From Klebsiella pneumoniae (GTDB taxonomy: Bacteria; Pseudomonadota; Gammaproteobacteria; Enterobacterales; Enterobacteriaceae), in contig NZ_KN046818.1 of the NCBI RefSeq assembly GCF_000742135.1, forward strand, positions 186,001-250,000: DNA of 64,000 nt, read 5' to 3'. The notes under the pieces are model-generated. The model was not told where the DNA came from and did not search any database. It saw nothing but the letters and a program-made list of their open reading frames with translations. Positions 40,087 through 49,812 of the stretch are shown one piece after another (the first letter of the stretch is position 1; each line of letters starts with the position of its first letter). A program made the translations under genes and the position numbers.

Positions 40087-40563
40087 TTAATCGCGGCGAT
40101 CGTCCTTATGGTCCAGACGGTCGCGCTGCTCATCTTTGCGCTGGAATTCCCCTTCGAAGGTCTCTCCGCCGCCAGTACCGGCGCTAAAGCCGCCGCCCGG
40201 CATCCGGCTGAAGCGCAGGTGCGGCATCAGCTTCATCGTCAGATGCTTTTGCACCGGCGGCAGCAATAGCAGCAGGCCGAGGAAGTCGGTAAAGAACCCC
40301 GGGAGCAACAGCAGCAGACCAGCGATAATCAGCGATACGCTCTTGATCATCTCCGCCGCCGGGCTCTCGCCCGCGGCCATCTTCTGCTGCATCAGCAGGA
40401 AGTTTTTGAAGCCCTGGTTACGCACCAGCGACATCCCTACCACCGAGCTAAAGATCACCAGGATCAGGGTCATAAAGACGCCCAGCACGTGCGCAACCTG
40501 GATAAAGATCGATATCTCAATGTAAACGTAAAGAAAAAAGGCAATAAACGGAATCCAACGCAC
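40087..40563 (-). CDS. fxsA: FxsA family membrane protein
   Basis: 158 residues from a GTG start at 40563 with AAGGAG six bases upstream; this reproduces the E. coli N-terminus (xRWIPFIAFFLYVYIEIS) and length. Four hydrophobic segments, then a Gly-rich cytoplasmic tail GGGFSAGTGGGETFEGEF. In E. coli, overproduction relieves exclusion of phage T7 by the F plasmid. The 5' leader holds a perfect hairpin (40582-40603). Confidence 0.93.
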   Translation of the reverse strand: MRWIPFIAFFLYVYIEISIFIQVAHVLGVFMTLILVIFSSVVGMSLVRNQGFKNFLLMQQKMAAGESPAAEMIKSVSLIIAGLLLLLPGFFTDFLGLLLLLPPVQKHLTMKLMPHLRFSRMPGGGFSAGTGGGETFEGEFQRKDEQRDRLDHKDDRRD

Positions 40564-40581
40564 CGGCGTCTCCTTCATCAA

Positions 40582-40603
40582 CGGGCGCTGCGTTCAGCGC
40601 CCG
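40582..40603 (-). repeat. Perfect hairpin in fxsA leader
   Basis: 9-bp inverted repeat CGGGCGCTG / CAGCGCCCG with a 4-base loop, 18 bp upstream of the fxsA start codon and close to its ribosome site. It could regulate fxsA translation or be a chance dyad. The rest of 40604-40900 has no gene and should hold the fxsA and aspA promoters. I did not find a convincing CRP or FNR box there. Confidence 0.5.
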
Positions 40604-40900
40604 TAATCATCAATTTGCTGATCGCATCCCACTAACATGGGGATGCTGAGCGGCTTTTCAATCAGCGGAAAGGCTTATTTTTCTCAGGAATAAGAAAGCG
40701 GTGACCCATTTCACAGATTAATAAATCTTCTCATACCCGCAATGTAATAAGTGATCAAGCTTACTGATATTCGCTATCATCAGCATATGATCTTGGGCAC
40801 CGGGCCGGTTAAGGAAATAATCGTCGGCCAGAAAATATACTGAATACTGGATATTCTGTGTGTTTGGTGAATTCATTGGCAGCTTGAAAAGAAGGTTCAC

Positions 40901-42337
40901 ATGTTAAACAACATTCGTATCGAAGAAGATCTGTTGGGCACCAGGGAAGTTCCCGCGGACGCTTACTACGGCGTTCATACTCTGCGAGCGATTGAAAACT
41001 TCTACATTAGCAACAGCAAAATCAGCGACATACCAGAATTCGTGCGCGGCATGGTCATGGTTAAGAAAGCCGCCGCGCTGGCGAACAAGGAGCTGCAGAC
41101 CATTCCCAAAAGCGCGGCAAATGCGATTATTGCCGCCTGTGACGAAGTCCTGAATAACGGCAAATGCATGGACCAGTTCCCGGTCGATGTCTTCCAGGGC
41201 GGGGCCGGTACCTCCGTAAACATGAACACCAACGAAGTCCTGGCGAACATTGGCCTTGAGCTGATGGGCCACCAGAAAGGCGAATACCAGTACCTGAACC
41301 CAAACGATCATGTCAACAAATGCCAGTCCACCAACGATGCTTACCCCACCGGGTTCCGCATTGCGGTGTATGCCTCCATCCTTAAGTTAATCGATGCGAT
41401 TAAACAGCTGGGCGAAGGCTTCCAGGCGAAAGCCGTGGAGTTCCAGGACATCCTCAAAATGGGCCGCACCCAGCTGCAGGACGCGGTGCCGATGACCCTC
41501 GGCCAGGAGTTCCATGCCTTCAATGTGCTGCTTAATGAAGAGACCAAAAGCATTCTGCGCACTGCGGAGCTGCTGCTGGAGGTGAACCTCGGCGCCACCG
41601 CCATTGGTACTCGCCTCAACACCCCGGACGGCTATCAACAGCTGGCGGTGCAGAAGCTGGCTGAAGTAAGCAACTTACCGGTCGTCCCGGCGGAAGATCT
41701 GATTGAAGCCACTTCGGACTGCGGGGCGTACGTTATGGTTCACAGTTCGCTGAAACGCCTGGCGGTGAAACTGTCCAAGATCTGTAACGACCTGCGCCTG
41801 CTCTCTTCCGGTCCGCGCGCGGGCCTCAACGAAATCAACCTGCCTGAGCTGCAGGCTGGCTCTTCAATCATGCCGGCGAAGGTTAACCCGGTGGTGCCGG
41901 AGGTGGTCAACCAGGTCTGCTTCAAAGTTATCGGCAACGATACCACTGTGACCATGGCCTCCGAAGCCGGTCAGCTGCAGTTGAACGTGATGGAGCCGGT
42001 GATCGGCCAGGCGATGTTCGAGTCGATTCATATCCTGACCAACGCCTGCTACAACCTGCTGGAGAAATGCGTTAACGGCATCACCGCCAATAAAGCGGTA
42101 TGTGAAGGCTACGTCTACAACTCCATCGGCATCGTCACCTACCTCAACCCGTTTATTGGCCACCACAATGGCGATATCGTCGGCAAGATCTGTGCCGAAA
42201 CCGGCAAGAGCGTACGGGAAGTGGTGCTGGAGCGCGGACTGCTGACGGCGGCGGAGTTGGATGATATCTTCTCTGCGCAAAACCTGATGCATCCCGCTTA
42301 TAAAGCAAAGCGTTATACCGATGAAAGCGAACAGTAA
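40901..42337 (+). CDS. aspA: Aspartate ammonia-lyase
   Basis: Deaminates aspartate to fumarate, which feeds FrdABCD under anaerobiosis. 478 residues, as in E. coli; it starts [18 protein letters not shown]. The fumarase/aspartase signature [11 protein letters not shown] is present, as are [14 protein letters not shown] and the TSDCGAYV block. Followed by a strong terminator and then dcuA, the matching dicarboxylate antiporter. Confidence 0.97.
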   Translation: MLNNIRIEEDLLGTREVPADAYYGVHTLRAIENFYISNSKISDIPEFVRGMVMVKKAAALANKELQTIPKSAANAIIAACDEVLNNGKCMDQFPVDVFQGGAGTSVNMNTNEVLANIGLELMGHQKGEYQYLNPNDHVNKCQSTNDAYPTGFRIAVYASILKLIDAIKQLGEGFQAKAVEFQDILKMGRTQLQDAVPMTLGQEFHAFNVLLNEETKSILRTAELLLEVNLGATAIGTRLNTPDGYQQLAVQKLAEVSNLPVVPAEDLIEATSDCGAYVMVHSSLKRLAVKLSKICNDLRLLSSGPRAGLNEINLPELQAGSSIMPAKVNPVVPEVVNQVCFKVIGNDTTVTMASEAGQLQLNVMEPVIGQAMFESIHILTNACYNLLEKCVNGITANKAVCEGYVYNSIGIVTYLNPFIGHHNGDIVGKICAETGKSVREVVLERGLLTAAELDDIFSAQNLMHPAYKAKRYTDESEQ

Positions 42338-42356
42338 TCTTTCAGGTTAGTCATTC

Positions 42357-42387
42357 AAAGGCATGTCAGCGATGACATGCCTTTTTT
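42357..42387 (+). terminator. Terminator between aspA and dcuA
   Basis: Perfect stem AAAGGCATGTCA / TGACATGCCTTT with a GCGA loop and T run. Since dcuA follows in the same direction, it would let aspA be expressed above dcuA. Confidence 0.9.
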
Positions 42388-42452
42388 GCTTTTTTGTTTT
42401 ACTAAAATACAACAATTCAATATCAACTTGTTAAAAAACAAGGAAGGCATAT

Positions 42453-43754
42453 ATGTTTGGTGCAGAACTGGTTATTGTCCTGCTGGCGATTTATCTCGGC
42501 GCCCGGCTCGGCGGCATCGGTATCGGCTTTGCCGGTGGCCTTGGCGTCCTTGTCCTGACGCTTATTTTTCAAATTAAACCGGGTGCGATCCCCTTCGACG
42601 TTATTGAAATCATTATGGCGGTGATTGCCGCTATCGCCGCCATGCAGGTCGCCGGCGGGATGGATTACCTGGTCAGCCTCGCCGAACGGATGCTGCGCCG
42701 CCACCCGAAGTACATTACCTTCCTTGCCCCGCTGGTGACCTGGTTTATGACCGTGCTCGCTGGCACCGGCCATACCGCCTTCTCCACGCTGCCGGTGATC
42801 ACCGAAGTTGCCAAAGAGCAAGGCATTCGCCCCTCTCGTCCCCTGTCGATTGCGGTCGTGGCCTCTCAGATAGCGATCACCGCCTCGCCTATCTCCGCGG
42901 CGGTGGTGTTCTTTGCCGGGATCCTTGAGCCGCTGGGCGTTAGCTACCTGACGCTGCTGGCCATCTGTATTCCGGTCACGCTGCTGGCGGTGATGCTCAC
43001 CGCTATCGTCTGCAACTTCCTCGGCTGCGAACTGAAAGACGATCCGGTTTACCAGGAGCGGCTGGCCAAGGGGGAAGTCAGACTGCGCGGCAGCCAGGTA
43101 TTTGAGCTGCAGCCGCACGCCAAACGTTCCGTTCTGCTGTTTTTGATCGGCATCGTGGCGGTAATGTTCTACGCCACGGCCATCAGCGATACCGTCGGCC
43201 TGATTAAGAACCCGGTGCTGCCGCGTAACGAGGCGATCGTGGTATTTATGCTGACCATCGCCACCCTGATTAGCATCACCTGTAAAATCGACACCGGCGA
43301 AGTGCTCAACGCCAGCACCTTTAAGTCCGGGATGAGCGCCTGCGTCTGCGTCCTCGGCGTCGCCTGGCTGGGAGATACCTTCGTTAAAGCGCATATCAGC
43401 GACATCCAGGCCGTGGCCGGCGATCTGCTGCATAATTACCCATGGCTGCTGGCGGTGGTACTGTTTTTCGCCGCCACGCTGCTCTACTCGCAGGCAGCCA
43501 CCACCAAGGCGTTGATGCCTGCCGCGCTGCTGCTGGGCGTCAGCCCGCTGACGGCTATCGCCTCGTTTGCCGCGGTCTCGGCGCTGTTCGTTCTGCCGAC
43601 CTACCCAACCCTGCTGGCGGCGGTAGAGATGGACGACACCGGCTCAACCCGCATTGGTAAATATGTCTTTAACCACGCCTTCCTGATCCCCGGCGTTATC
43701 GCTATCACGCTGTGCGTGATCCTCGGCTTTATCTTTGGCGGGATTATGCTGTAA
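42453..43754 (+). CDS. dcuA: Anaerobic C4-dicarboxylate antiporter DcuA
   Basis: 433-residue inner-membrane protein with 10 or more helices. The N-terminal MFGAELVIVLLAIYLGARLG and the motif AGTGHTAFSTLPVI are typical of Dcu. It exchanges aspartate, fumarate or malate for succinate, which fits with aspA (aspartate to fumarate) upstream and frdABCD elsewhere in the window. Confidence 0.95.
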   Translation: MFGAELVIVLLAIYLGARLGGIGIGFAGGLGVLVLTLIFQIKPGAIPFDVIEIIMAVIAAIAAMQVAGGMDYLVSLAERMLRRHPKYITFLAPLVTWFMTVLAGTGHTAFSTLPVITEVAKEQGIRPSRPLSIAVVASQIAITASPISAAVVFFAGILEPLGVSYLTLLAICIPVTLLAVMLTAIVCNFLGCELKDDPVYQERLAKGEVRLRGSQVFELQPHAKRSVLLFLIGIVAVMFYATAISDTVGLIKNPVLPRNEAIVVFMLTIATLISITCKIDTGEVLNASTFKSGMSACVCVLGVAWLGDTFVKAHISDIQAVAGDLLHNYPWLLAVVLFFAATLLYSQAATTKALMPAALLLGVSPLTAIASFAAVSALFVLPTYPTLLAAVEMDDTGSTRIGKYVFNHAFLIPGVIAITLCVILGFIFGGIML

Positions 43755-43765
43755 ATACCGCTGGC

Positions 43766-43788
43766 GGCGGGCCCACTACGGGCCCGCC
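43766..43788 (+). terminator. dcuA terminator
   Basis: Perfect 9-bp inverted repeat GGCGGGCCC / GGGCCCGCC with a 5-base loop, 12 bp after the dcuA stop; only two T residues follow. Confidence 0.65.
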
Positions 43789-43878
43789 TTCCGTTGCCCT
43801 CACTTTCCCCGCTCGTTACGCTAATATCCCCGCATCTTGCGTGTTATAGTGCCTCTTTTCGCTGATACGAGGTTCATG

Positions 43879-44202
43879 ATGACTACGCCTGATGCTGTTG
43901 TTGTGCTCTGTACCGCGCCGGACGAAGCGACCGCCCAAGATCTGGCGGCAAAAGCGCTGGCGGAAAAGGTGGCAGCCTGCGCCACGCTACTGCCGGGGGC
44001 TACCTCTCTGTATTACTGGGAAGGGAAACTCGAGCAGGAGTATGAAGTGCAGATGCTACTCAAAACTGACCTTGCCCATCAGCAGGCGCTGCTGGACTGC
44101 CTGAAGTCACACCACCCGTATCAAACCCCAGAACTGCTGGTTCTACCCGTCACGCATGGAGACAACGATTACCTCTCATGGCTTACCGCATCATTACGCT
44201 GA
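43879..44202 (+). CDS. cutA: Divalent-cation tolerance protein CutA
   Basis: 107 residues from the ATG at 43879, chosen because GAGG lies six bases upstream; the adjacent ATG at 43876 is possible. It has the conserved [35 protein letters not shown] and [13 protein letters not shown]. Trimeric small protein linked to copper tolerance; the mechanism is unclear. Its 3' end overlaps the dsbD start by 25 bp, as in E. coli. Confidence 0.95.
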   Translation: MTTPDAVVVLCTAPDEATAQDLAAKALAEKVAACATLLPGATSLYYWEGKLEQEYEVQMLLKTDLAHQQALLDCLKSHHPYQTPELLVLPVTHGDNDYLSWLTASLR

Positions 44203-45974
44203 TCCTGCTGCTGTGCAGCACATCAGCCACCGCCGGGTTATTCGACGCGCCGGGGCGCTCGAACTTCGTGCCTGCTGATCAAGCTTTCGCCTTTGACTTT
44301 CAGCAGCAACAGCATGACGTCAACCTGAGCTGGCAAATCAAGGATGGTTATTATCTTTATCGTCAACAGTTTACCTTCAGCGCCGCCGGGGCGACGATCG
44401 ACGAACCGGCGCTGCCGGCGGGAGAGTGGCATGAAGATGAGTTTTACGGCAAAAGCGAGATCTTTCGCCAACGCCTGACCGTGCCGGTGACGGTGAAGGA
44501 GGCGGACAAAGAGGCTACTCTCACCGTCACCTGGCAGGGCTGCGCCGATGCCGGATTCTGTTATCCGCCGGAGACTAAAGTGATCCCGCTGAGCGCCGTG
44601 CGGGCGGCCTCAAACGACGGCCAGGCAACCGCCATCGAGCCCATGCCGTCGACGAGCAGCCGTCCGGCGTTCAACCCGCCGCTGCCGGTTGAGCCGCGAC
44701 CGGCCCCGGAGCTCGCCACATCACCTGCGCCTGCCGCAGTGCCGCCTGCAGACACGCCTGCCCGCCTGCCCTTTACGGCGCTGTGGGCGCTGCTGATAGG
44801 TATTGGTATCGCCTTCACCCCCTGCGTGCTGCCGATGTACCCGCTGATTTCGGGCATCGTGCTGGGCGGAAAACAGCGGCTTTCCACCGCGCGCGCTCTG
44901 CTGCTGGCCTTTATTTACGTCCAGGGGATGGCCCTGACCTATACCGCGCTGGGGCTGGTGGTAGCCGCCGCCGGGCTGCAGTTCCAGGCGGCCCTGCAGC
45001 ACCCGTATGTCCTGGTCGGCCTGTCGGCGGTGTTTATACTGCTGGCGCTCTCCATGTTCGGCCTGTTCACGCTGCAGCTGCCGTCGTCGCTGCAGACCCG
45101 GCTGACGCTGCTCAGCAATAAGCGCCAGGGCGGCTCGCCCGGCGGGGTCTTTGCGATGGGCGCTATTGCCGGGCTGATCTGCTCCCCCTGCACCACCGCG
45201 CCGCTAAGCGCCATTCTGTTGTATATCGCCCAGAGCGGTAATCTGTGGCTGGGCGGCGGCACGCTGTACCTTTACGCGCTGGGCATGGGTCTGCCGTTGA
45301 TCCTTGTGACCGTGTTTGGCAATCGCCTGTTGCCGAAAAGCGGCCCGTGGATGAGCCATGTGAAAACCGCCTTCGGGTTTGTGATCCTTGCCCTGCCCGT
45401 CTTCCTGCTGGAACGCATACTCGGCGACCAGTGGGGGTTACGGCTGTGGTCAATGCTCGGTGTCGCCTTCTTCAGCTGGGCGTTTATCACCTCGCTGGGC
45501 GCTACCCGGCCGTGGATGCGGCTGGTACAGATCATTCTGCTTGCCGCCGCGCTGGTCAGCGCGCGGCCTCTGCAGGACTGGGCGTTTGGCGCCCCGGCGG
45601 TCGAGCAGCAGGCGCACCTGGCTTTCACCCGCGTCAGCTCGGTGGCCGAGCTTGACCAGGCGCTGGCGCAGGCGAAAGGTCAACCGGTGATGCTCGATCT
45701 TTACGCCGACTGGTGCGTGGCCTGCAAAGAGTTTGAAAAATACACCTTTAGTTCACCTGACGTGCAGCAGGCGCTGAAAGGCACCGTGTTATTACAGGTT
45801 GATGTGACGAAGAACAGCCCGCAAGACGTCGCGCTGCTGAAACACCTGCAGGTGCTGGGTCTGCCGACGATCCTGTTCTTTAACGCTGAGGGTCAGGAAC
45901 AGTCTGAGCGGCGAGTCACCGGCTTTATGGATGCCGCGGCATTCAGCGCCCATTTGCGCGATTGGCAAGCGTGA
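44178..45974 (+). CDS. dsbD: Thiol:disulfide interchange protein DsbD
   Basis: Carries electrons from cytoplasmic thioredoxin to the periplasm for DsbC, DsbG and CcmG. The signal peptide ends STSATA. The alpha domain has Cys122 and Cys128 ([11 protein letters not shown]); the eight-helix beta domain has TPCVLPMYP and CSPCTTAP; the gamma thioredoxin domain has WCVACK. At 598 residues it is longer than the E. coli protein (565), mostly through a Pro/Ala/Ser-rich linker near residues 145-195. The start lies inside cutA. Confidence 0.96.
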   Translation: MAYRIITLILLLCSTSATAGLFDAPGRSNFVPADQAFAFDFQQQQHDVNLSWQIKDGYYLYRQQFTFSAAGATIDEPALPAGEWHEDEFYGKSEIFRQRLTVPVTVKEADKEATLTVTWQGCADAGFCYPPETKVIPLSAVRAASNDGQATAIEPMPSTSSRPAFNPPLPVEPRPAPELATSPAPAAVPPADTPARLPFTALWALLIGIGIAFTPCVLPMYPLISGIVLGGKQRLSTARALLLAFIYVQGMALTYTALGLVVAAAGLQFQAALQHPYVLVGLSAVFILLALSMFGLFTLQLPSSLQTRLTLLSNKRQGGSPGGVFAMGAIAGLICSPCTTAPLSAILLYIAQSGNLWLGGGTLYLYALGMGLPLILVTVFGNRLLPKSGPWMSHVKTAFGFVILALPVFLLERILGDQWGLRLWSMLGVAFFSWAFITSLGATRPWMRLVQIILLAAALVSARPLQDWAFGAPAVEQQAHLAFTRVSSVAELDQALAQAKGQPVMLDLYADWCVACKEFEKYTFSSPDVQQALKGTVLLQVDVTKNSPQDVALLKHLQVLGLPTILFFNAEGQEQSERRVTGFMDAAAFSAHLRDWQA

Positions 45975-45994
45975 GCGACACTTTAGGAGGAAAG

Positions 45995-46585
45995 ATGGAG
46001 GAGAACACCGTGCTACGTGAAGACGTCCTGGCAGAAGCCATTAAGATTCTTGAAATTGAAGGTATCGCCAACACGTCGCTGGAGATGGTCGCTGAGCGCG
46101 TGTCCTGCCCGACGAGCGACCTGAAACGCTTCTGGCCTGACCGCGAAGCGCTGCTGTACGACGCGCTTCGCTATCTGAGCCAGCAGGTGGATGCCTGGCG
46201 TCGTCAGCTCCTGCTGGACGAGACCTTAAGCGCAGAGCAAAAGCTGCTGGCACGCTATGCCGCACTCACCACCTGCGTAAGCAACCAGCGGTACCCGGGC
46301 TGCCTGTTTATCGCCGCCTGCACCTTCTACCCGGATCCTCAGCACCCCATTCACCAGCTGGCGGAACAGCAGAAGCAGGCTTCGCTGGCCTACACTCACG
46401 AGCTGCTGACTCAGCTGGAGGTGGATGACCCGGAAATGGTCGCCAAGCAGATGGAGCTGATTGTCGAGGGCTGTCTGAGCCGTCTGCTGGTCAAACGTAG
46501 CCAGACGGATGTGGATACCGCCCGGCGGCTGGCTGAAGATATTCTACGCTTCGCCCAGTGCCGTATGGGCGGCGCCTTGACCTGA
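45995..46585 (+). CDS. yjdC: TetR-family transcriptional regulator YjdC
   Basis: About 196 residues. The N-terminal helix-turn-helix reads [25 protein letters not shown]. The C-terminal half matches YjdC ([19 protein letters not shown]). Two starts are possible: the ATG at 45995 with AGGAGG four bases upstream, or GTG at 46010 with GGAGGAG six bases upstream, which gives exactly the 191 residues of the E. coli protein. Immediately downstream of dsbD, and before pheU as in E. coli. The target is unknown. Confidence 0.9.
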   Translation: MEENTVLREDVLAEAIKILEIEGIANTSLEMVAERVSCPTSDLKRFWPDREALLYDALRYLSQQVDAWRRQLLLDETLSAEQKLLARYAALTTCVSNQRYPGCLFIAACTFYPDPQHPIHQLAEQQKQASLAYTHELLTQLEVDDPEMVAKQMELIVEGCLSRLLVKRSQTDVDTARRLAEDILRFAQCRMGGALT

Positions 46586-46652
46586 TTCTGATATCCTAAC
46601 CGCCACGTCGCGCCTATAATTTCCCCCTCACTGATTGCTGACAGGGATTGAT

Positions 46653-48740
46653 ATGCGCGCGTTCTTCTGGGCTGCCTGGCTGGGCCTCTGCTCTACGCCC
46701 CTGCTGGCGGCTCCCCTGCAAGGTTTTTCCTTTGCACAAAAAGACTGGGAGCTCGCCTGCGATAATACCGGCGCCTGCCGGGCGGCGGGTTACGGCGTCC
46801 GCATGGGTGAGGTCAGCGTGCTGTTGACCCGCAACGCGGGCAGCGAACAGCACCTCACCGCCACGGTAACCTTTGCGCAAATCGAGCACGATATCCCCGC
46901 CGACTCCACCGCCAGCCTGCTGATCGACGACCGGGATTTTGGCGCGCTGGACGCTCTCGACGACAGCCACTTTCGCCTCGACAGCGATCAGACCACCGCC
47001 CTGCTACAGGCGTTAACGAATCAGCGCAAAATCGAATTCACCCTTAACGGCCAGCACCTGCCGCTTTCCAGCGCCGGCAGCCGCGAGGTGCTGGGTAAAA
47101 TGGATGCGTTTCAGCGACGCACCGGCACCGCCGATGCGCTGCTGGATAAAGGCGATGCCGGCGACGATGCCATTTTGCCAGCCACTCCCGCCCCGGAAAT
47201 TATCGCCGCCCCGGTTCTCCATAACGCGCAGCCAGTGCCGTTGAGTATGCTTCAGCGCCAGAAACTGCTGCCCATCCTGACGCCGCTGCTGAACCAGCGC
47301 TGCGACGACTGGCAGAATCAGGCCATTCCGGCGGCAGATCGCCAGATCACGCTGACCGCGCTGGATAAAACCCATTCTCTGGCGCAGGCGCTCTGCTGGC
47401 GAGCGCCCTATAACGACGGTTACGCCCTGTGGCTGGTCGATAACGCCCAGTTGAGCAAACCGCGACTGCTCACTACCGAGGCCTCCAGCTACGCCGACGG
47501 CGCTATCGTCTTTTTGCACAAAGAACGGGGCATGGCCGACTGCGTCACCGGCGAGACGCGCGTTTGGGATGGTAAAACCTTTACCCCCAGCTTGAAGTAC
47601 AGCACCGGTATGTGTCGGGAAATCACCCCGGGTGGCACCTGGATGCTGCCGACCTTTGTCAGCCAGGTGATCCCCAGGCAGCAGAAAGAGGCGGATAACC
47701 TGGCTCTGCGCACGTTGTATTACGCAGTGTTGAAAGCGCAAAAAAGCGATCCAGAATTGTCTCTGAATAAGGTCGCCGAGCAGTTTCCGTTAACCGGCCA
47801 TATTACAGACTTCACGCTCACTTACGCCGACGATACGCTGATCACGACCAGTAAACCGTCCCCGGATATCAGCGATGATGAGTGGCAGGCGTTTCTGCGC
47901 TCCTCGATTAGCGCGGATTCAGAAAACGGCAAAGTCAGCTTTACCCTTATCGACCTCGACGGCGACGGCAAACGCGACCTGATCATCGACAGCTACGTGG
48001 GCGGCACCGGGCTCTTCAGCTACACCGGGGTGCTCAAGCGAGGTGATGATGATTTTGCCGCCGTCAACGGCAGCGACAGTGATAATGGTGATGATTTCGA
48101 TGCCGGGGTGCCCGGCGCCCTCTTTTCCATTAATGGCCGCGGGGCTAACCAGTGGAACCACTGGGTCAAAATCAACGGCCAGGTGTATGCCCTGTGGTAC
48201 AACGGCCAGTTTGGCGAAGATAACCTCTACCTGCTACGCCCGTTCAGCACCACCAGCCAGACGCCCGCGGTGACGGTTCGCTATCGCTATACGCTGAACA
48301 GCATCCGCTCCCCGGAGAAAGACCAGCCGCTGACCCCCAGCCTGAGCGACGGCGATAAAGCGGACCTGCTGCGCTCGCTGGAGGTAATGCAGGGCAGCCT
48401 GCTGAAAGACAGACCCGCCAGCGACAACGGCGCGCCGATCTGCCCCATCCCGCCGGGCACCTCCGCTGACGAGGCGGATAACTACTACAGCGGCGTCGCC
48501 GTTAACTATATCTATGAGACGGTGGCCTATATTCCGGTCTGGCTGAACGGGAAGTGTTATATCGGCACCATTTTCAGCCATCATGGCGCCTATCGCCACG
48601 GCGTGGATGCGGAAATTACCCTGAGCTCGCCGCGTGAGGACGAGGAGGTCATTGGCGATTATCTCATCTCCGGACTACGCCACGTTATCGCCATTACCAG
48701 CGGCTGGAAAACCCGCGAGGGCGATAACGGCATGCAGTGA
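46653..48740 (+). CDS. Secreted DUF1176-type protein
   Basis: 695 residues from the ATG at 46653 with ACAGGGA upstream. The signal peptide ends PLLAAP. The N-terminal half (about 20-345), including FAQKDWELACDNTGACRAAGY and the CREITPGGTW segment, resembles DUF1176 proteins. The C-terminal half carries an acidic Ca-binding-like loop, DLDGDGKRD, near residue 435, and a further beta-rich region. Predicted periplasmic. No known function; stands alone between yjdC and tRNA-Phe, where E. coli K-12 has no such gene. Confidence 0.8.
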   Translation: MRAFFWAAWLGLCSTPLLAAPLQGFSFAQKDWELACDNTGACRAAGYGVRMGEVSVLLTRNAGSEQHLTATVTFAQIEHDIPADSTASLLIDDRDFGALDALDDSHFRLDSDQTTALLQALTNQRKIEFTLNGQHLPLSSAGSREVLGKMDAFQRRTGTADALLDKGDAGDDAILPATPAPEIIAAPVLHNAQPVPLSMLQRQKLLPILTPLLNQRCDDWQNQAIPAADRQITLTALDKTHSLAQALCWRAPYNDGYALWLVDNAQLSKPRLLTTEASSYADGAIVFLHKERGMADCVTGETRVWDGKTFTPSLKYSTGMCREITPGGTWMLPTFVSQVIPRQQKEADNLALRTLYYAVLKAQKSDPELSLNKVAEQFPLTGHITDFTLTYADDTLITTSKPSPDISDDEWQAFLRSSISADSENGKVSFTLIDLDGDGKRDLIIDSYVGGTGLFSYTGVLKRGDDDFAAVNGSDSDNGDDFDAGVPGALFSINGRGANQWNHWVKINGQVYALWYNGQFGEDNLYLLRPFSTTSQTPAVTVRYRYTLNSIRSPEKDQPLTPSLSDGDKADLLRSLEVMQGSLLKDRPASDNGAPICPIPPGTSADEADNYYSGVAVNYIYETVAYIPVWLNGKCYIGTIFSHHGAYRHGVDAEITLSSPREDEEVIGDYLISGLRHVIAITSGWKTREGDNGMQ

Positions 48741-48855
48741 AGTTAAGCCAAAACGCGCCTTTGAACGCAGAATTGCCGCAAAGATAAGCAATCGATAAGT
48801 AATTTAAGAAATTTGGTTGACGGGGTGGGCGGATTACGGTTTAATGCGCCCCGTT

Positions 48856-48931
48856 GCCCGGATAGCTCAGTCGGTAGAGCAGGGGATTGAAAATCCCCGT
48901 GTCCTTGGTTCGATTCCGAGTCCGGGCACCA
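48856..48931 (+). tRNA. pheU: tRNA-Phe (anticodon GAA)
   Basis: 76 nt with encoded CCA. Acceptor stem GCCCGGA / TCCGGGC, D-arm AGCTCAGTCGGTAGAGC, anticodon GAA in TTGAAAA, T-arm GGTTCGATTCC. Located after the yjdC region as pheU is in E. coli, a frequent integration site for genomic islands. Its 3' end is duplicated downstream. Confidence 0.98.
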
Positions 48932-49165
48932 CTATTTAAAGAACCCGCCCAAAAGGCGGGTTTTTGCTTTTCTGCATCCGGACTCTTCATCGAACTCCGT
49001 TCGATTATTCGCCGCACAGCGGCTCACCCCTTCGGGGCCAGCGCGGCAAGCGCGCTGTTCAACGCCTGCGGCGTTAGTCCGAGTCCGGGCACCACTATTT
49101 AAAGAACCCGCCTAAAAGGCGGGTTTTTGCTTTTCTGCATCCGGACTCTTCATCGAACTCCGTTC
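48915..49165 (+). repeat. 88-bp direct repeat of the tRNA-Phe 3' end and terminator
   Basis: Copy 1 at 48915-49002 starts inside the tRNA T-arm (TCCGAGTCCGGGCACCA) and runs through the terminator to CGAACTCCGTTC. Copy 2 at 49078-49165 has the same 88 bases with one mismatch. The 75 bp between them (49003-49077) contain short GC hairpins and no gene. This resembles the attL/attR pair left by an integrative element that used the tRNA-Phe 3' end and was then lost or deleted. Confidence 0.8.
48942..48965 (+). terminator. tRNA-Phe terminator
   Basis: AACCCGCC / GGCGGGTT with a T run, 10 bp after the tRNA. An identical stem is present again at 49105-49128 within the duplicated segment. Confidence 0.85.
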
Positions 49166-49177
49166 TATCACCCGCTG

Positions 49178-49500
49178 CCCGGCGGCGCTGCGCTTGCGCG
49201 GGCCTACGCTGTTTGAACCTGTGGAGGATCCGTAGGCCGGATAAGGCATTTATGCCGCCATCCGGCACAACCGCGGGTACGGTGTCTGATGTGTATCGCC
49301 CGGCGGCGCTGCGCTTGCGCGGGCCTACGCTGTTTGAACCTGTGGAGGACCCGCAGGCCGGATAAGGCATTTATGCCGCCATCCGGCACAACCGCGGGTA
49401 CGGTGTCTGATGTGTATCGCCCGGCGGCGCTACGCTTGCGCGGGCCTACGCTGTTTAACCTGTGGGGGACCCGCAGGCCGGATAAGGCGAAGCCGTCAGG
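49178..49500. repeat. REP/BIME array, three units of 121 bp
   Basis: Units start at 49178, 49299 and 49420 with CCCGGCGGCGCTGCGCTTGC (one substitution in unit 3) followed by the REP-type GGCCGGATAAGGC ... GCCGCCATCCGGC palindromes. The third unit is cut short and ends GAAGCCGTCAGGC. Typical extragenic palindromic clusters that bind IHF/gyrase or stabilise mRNA; frames across them are not genes. Confidence 0.85.
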
Positions 49501-49521
49501 CAAACGTCGTGAAGAAAGGCA

Positions 49522-49812
49522 TTACTCGGCGGCCGTTTTCCCTTTGCCGGGCAGCCTGAATGCTTCGCCATATGGCTTCGCAATGCCCATACGATATTGA
49601 GTCTCTTTCGCCGCCTGGTGGAGGTCGGCAAACTCCTCTTTCGGCGCCGGCGGACGTTGCGCCTTTTTCAGACACTGATTGCGATGGTGACGGATCCACT
49701 CTCGGTCCTCATCGTCCAGGCAACGCTGCATCACCTCAATCCATCTGGATGCCGCCCGACGGTAGAGCCCGCATGCCTCTAACCGCTCAGCAATACTGTC
49801 CCTTATTCTCAT
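49522..49812 (-). CDS. PerC-family transcriptional regulator-like protein
   Basis: 96 residues from the ATG at 49812 (GAGGAGCGAGG upstream); the frame could start earlier at 49878 or 49848. The segment AERLEACGLYRRAASRWIEV followed by DREWIRHHRNQCLKK matches the PerC/PchC-like domain (residues about 8-55). PerC proteins are typically found on plasmids, prophages and pathogenicity islands, where they raise virulence gene expression. Lying right after the tRNA-Phe scar, it may be a remnant of the lost element. Confidence 0.72.
   Translation of the reverse strand: MRIRDSIAERLEACGLYRRAASRWIEVMQRCLDDEDREWIRHHRNQCLKKAQRPPAPKEEFADLHQAAKETQYRMGIAKPYGEAFRLPGKGKTAAE

Noticed and set aside
42423..43433. 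336-codon minus-strand frame opposite dcuA
   Set aside because: Shadow of dcuA with His/Asp/Gln-rich composition and no domain.
49178..49500. Regularly spaced repeats that might be a CRISPR array
   Set aside because: Units are 121 bp and almost wholly identical, with REP palindromes and no variable spacers; no cas genes nearby.
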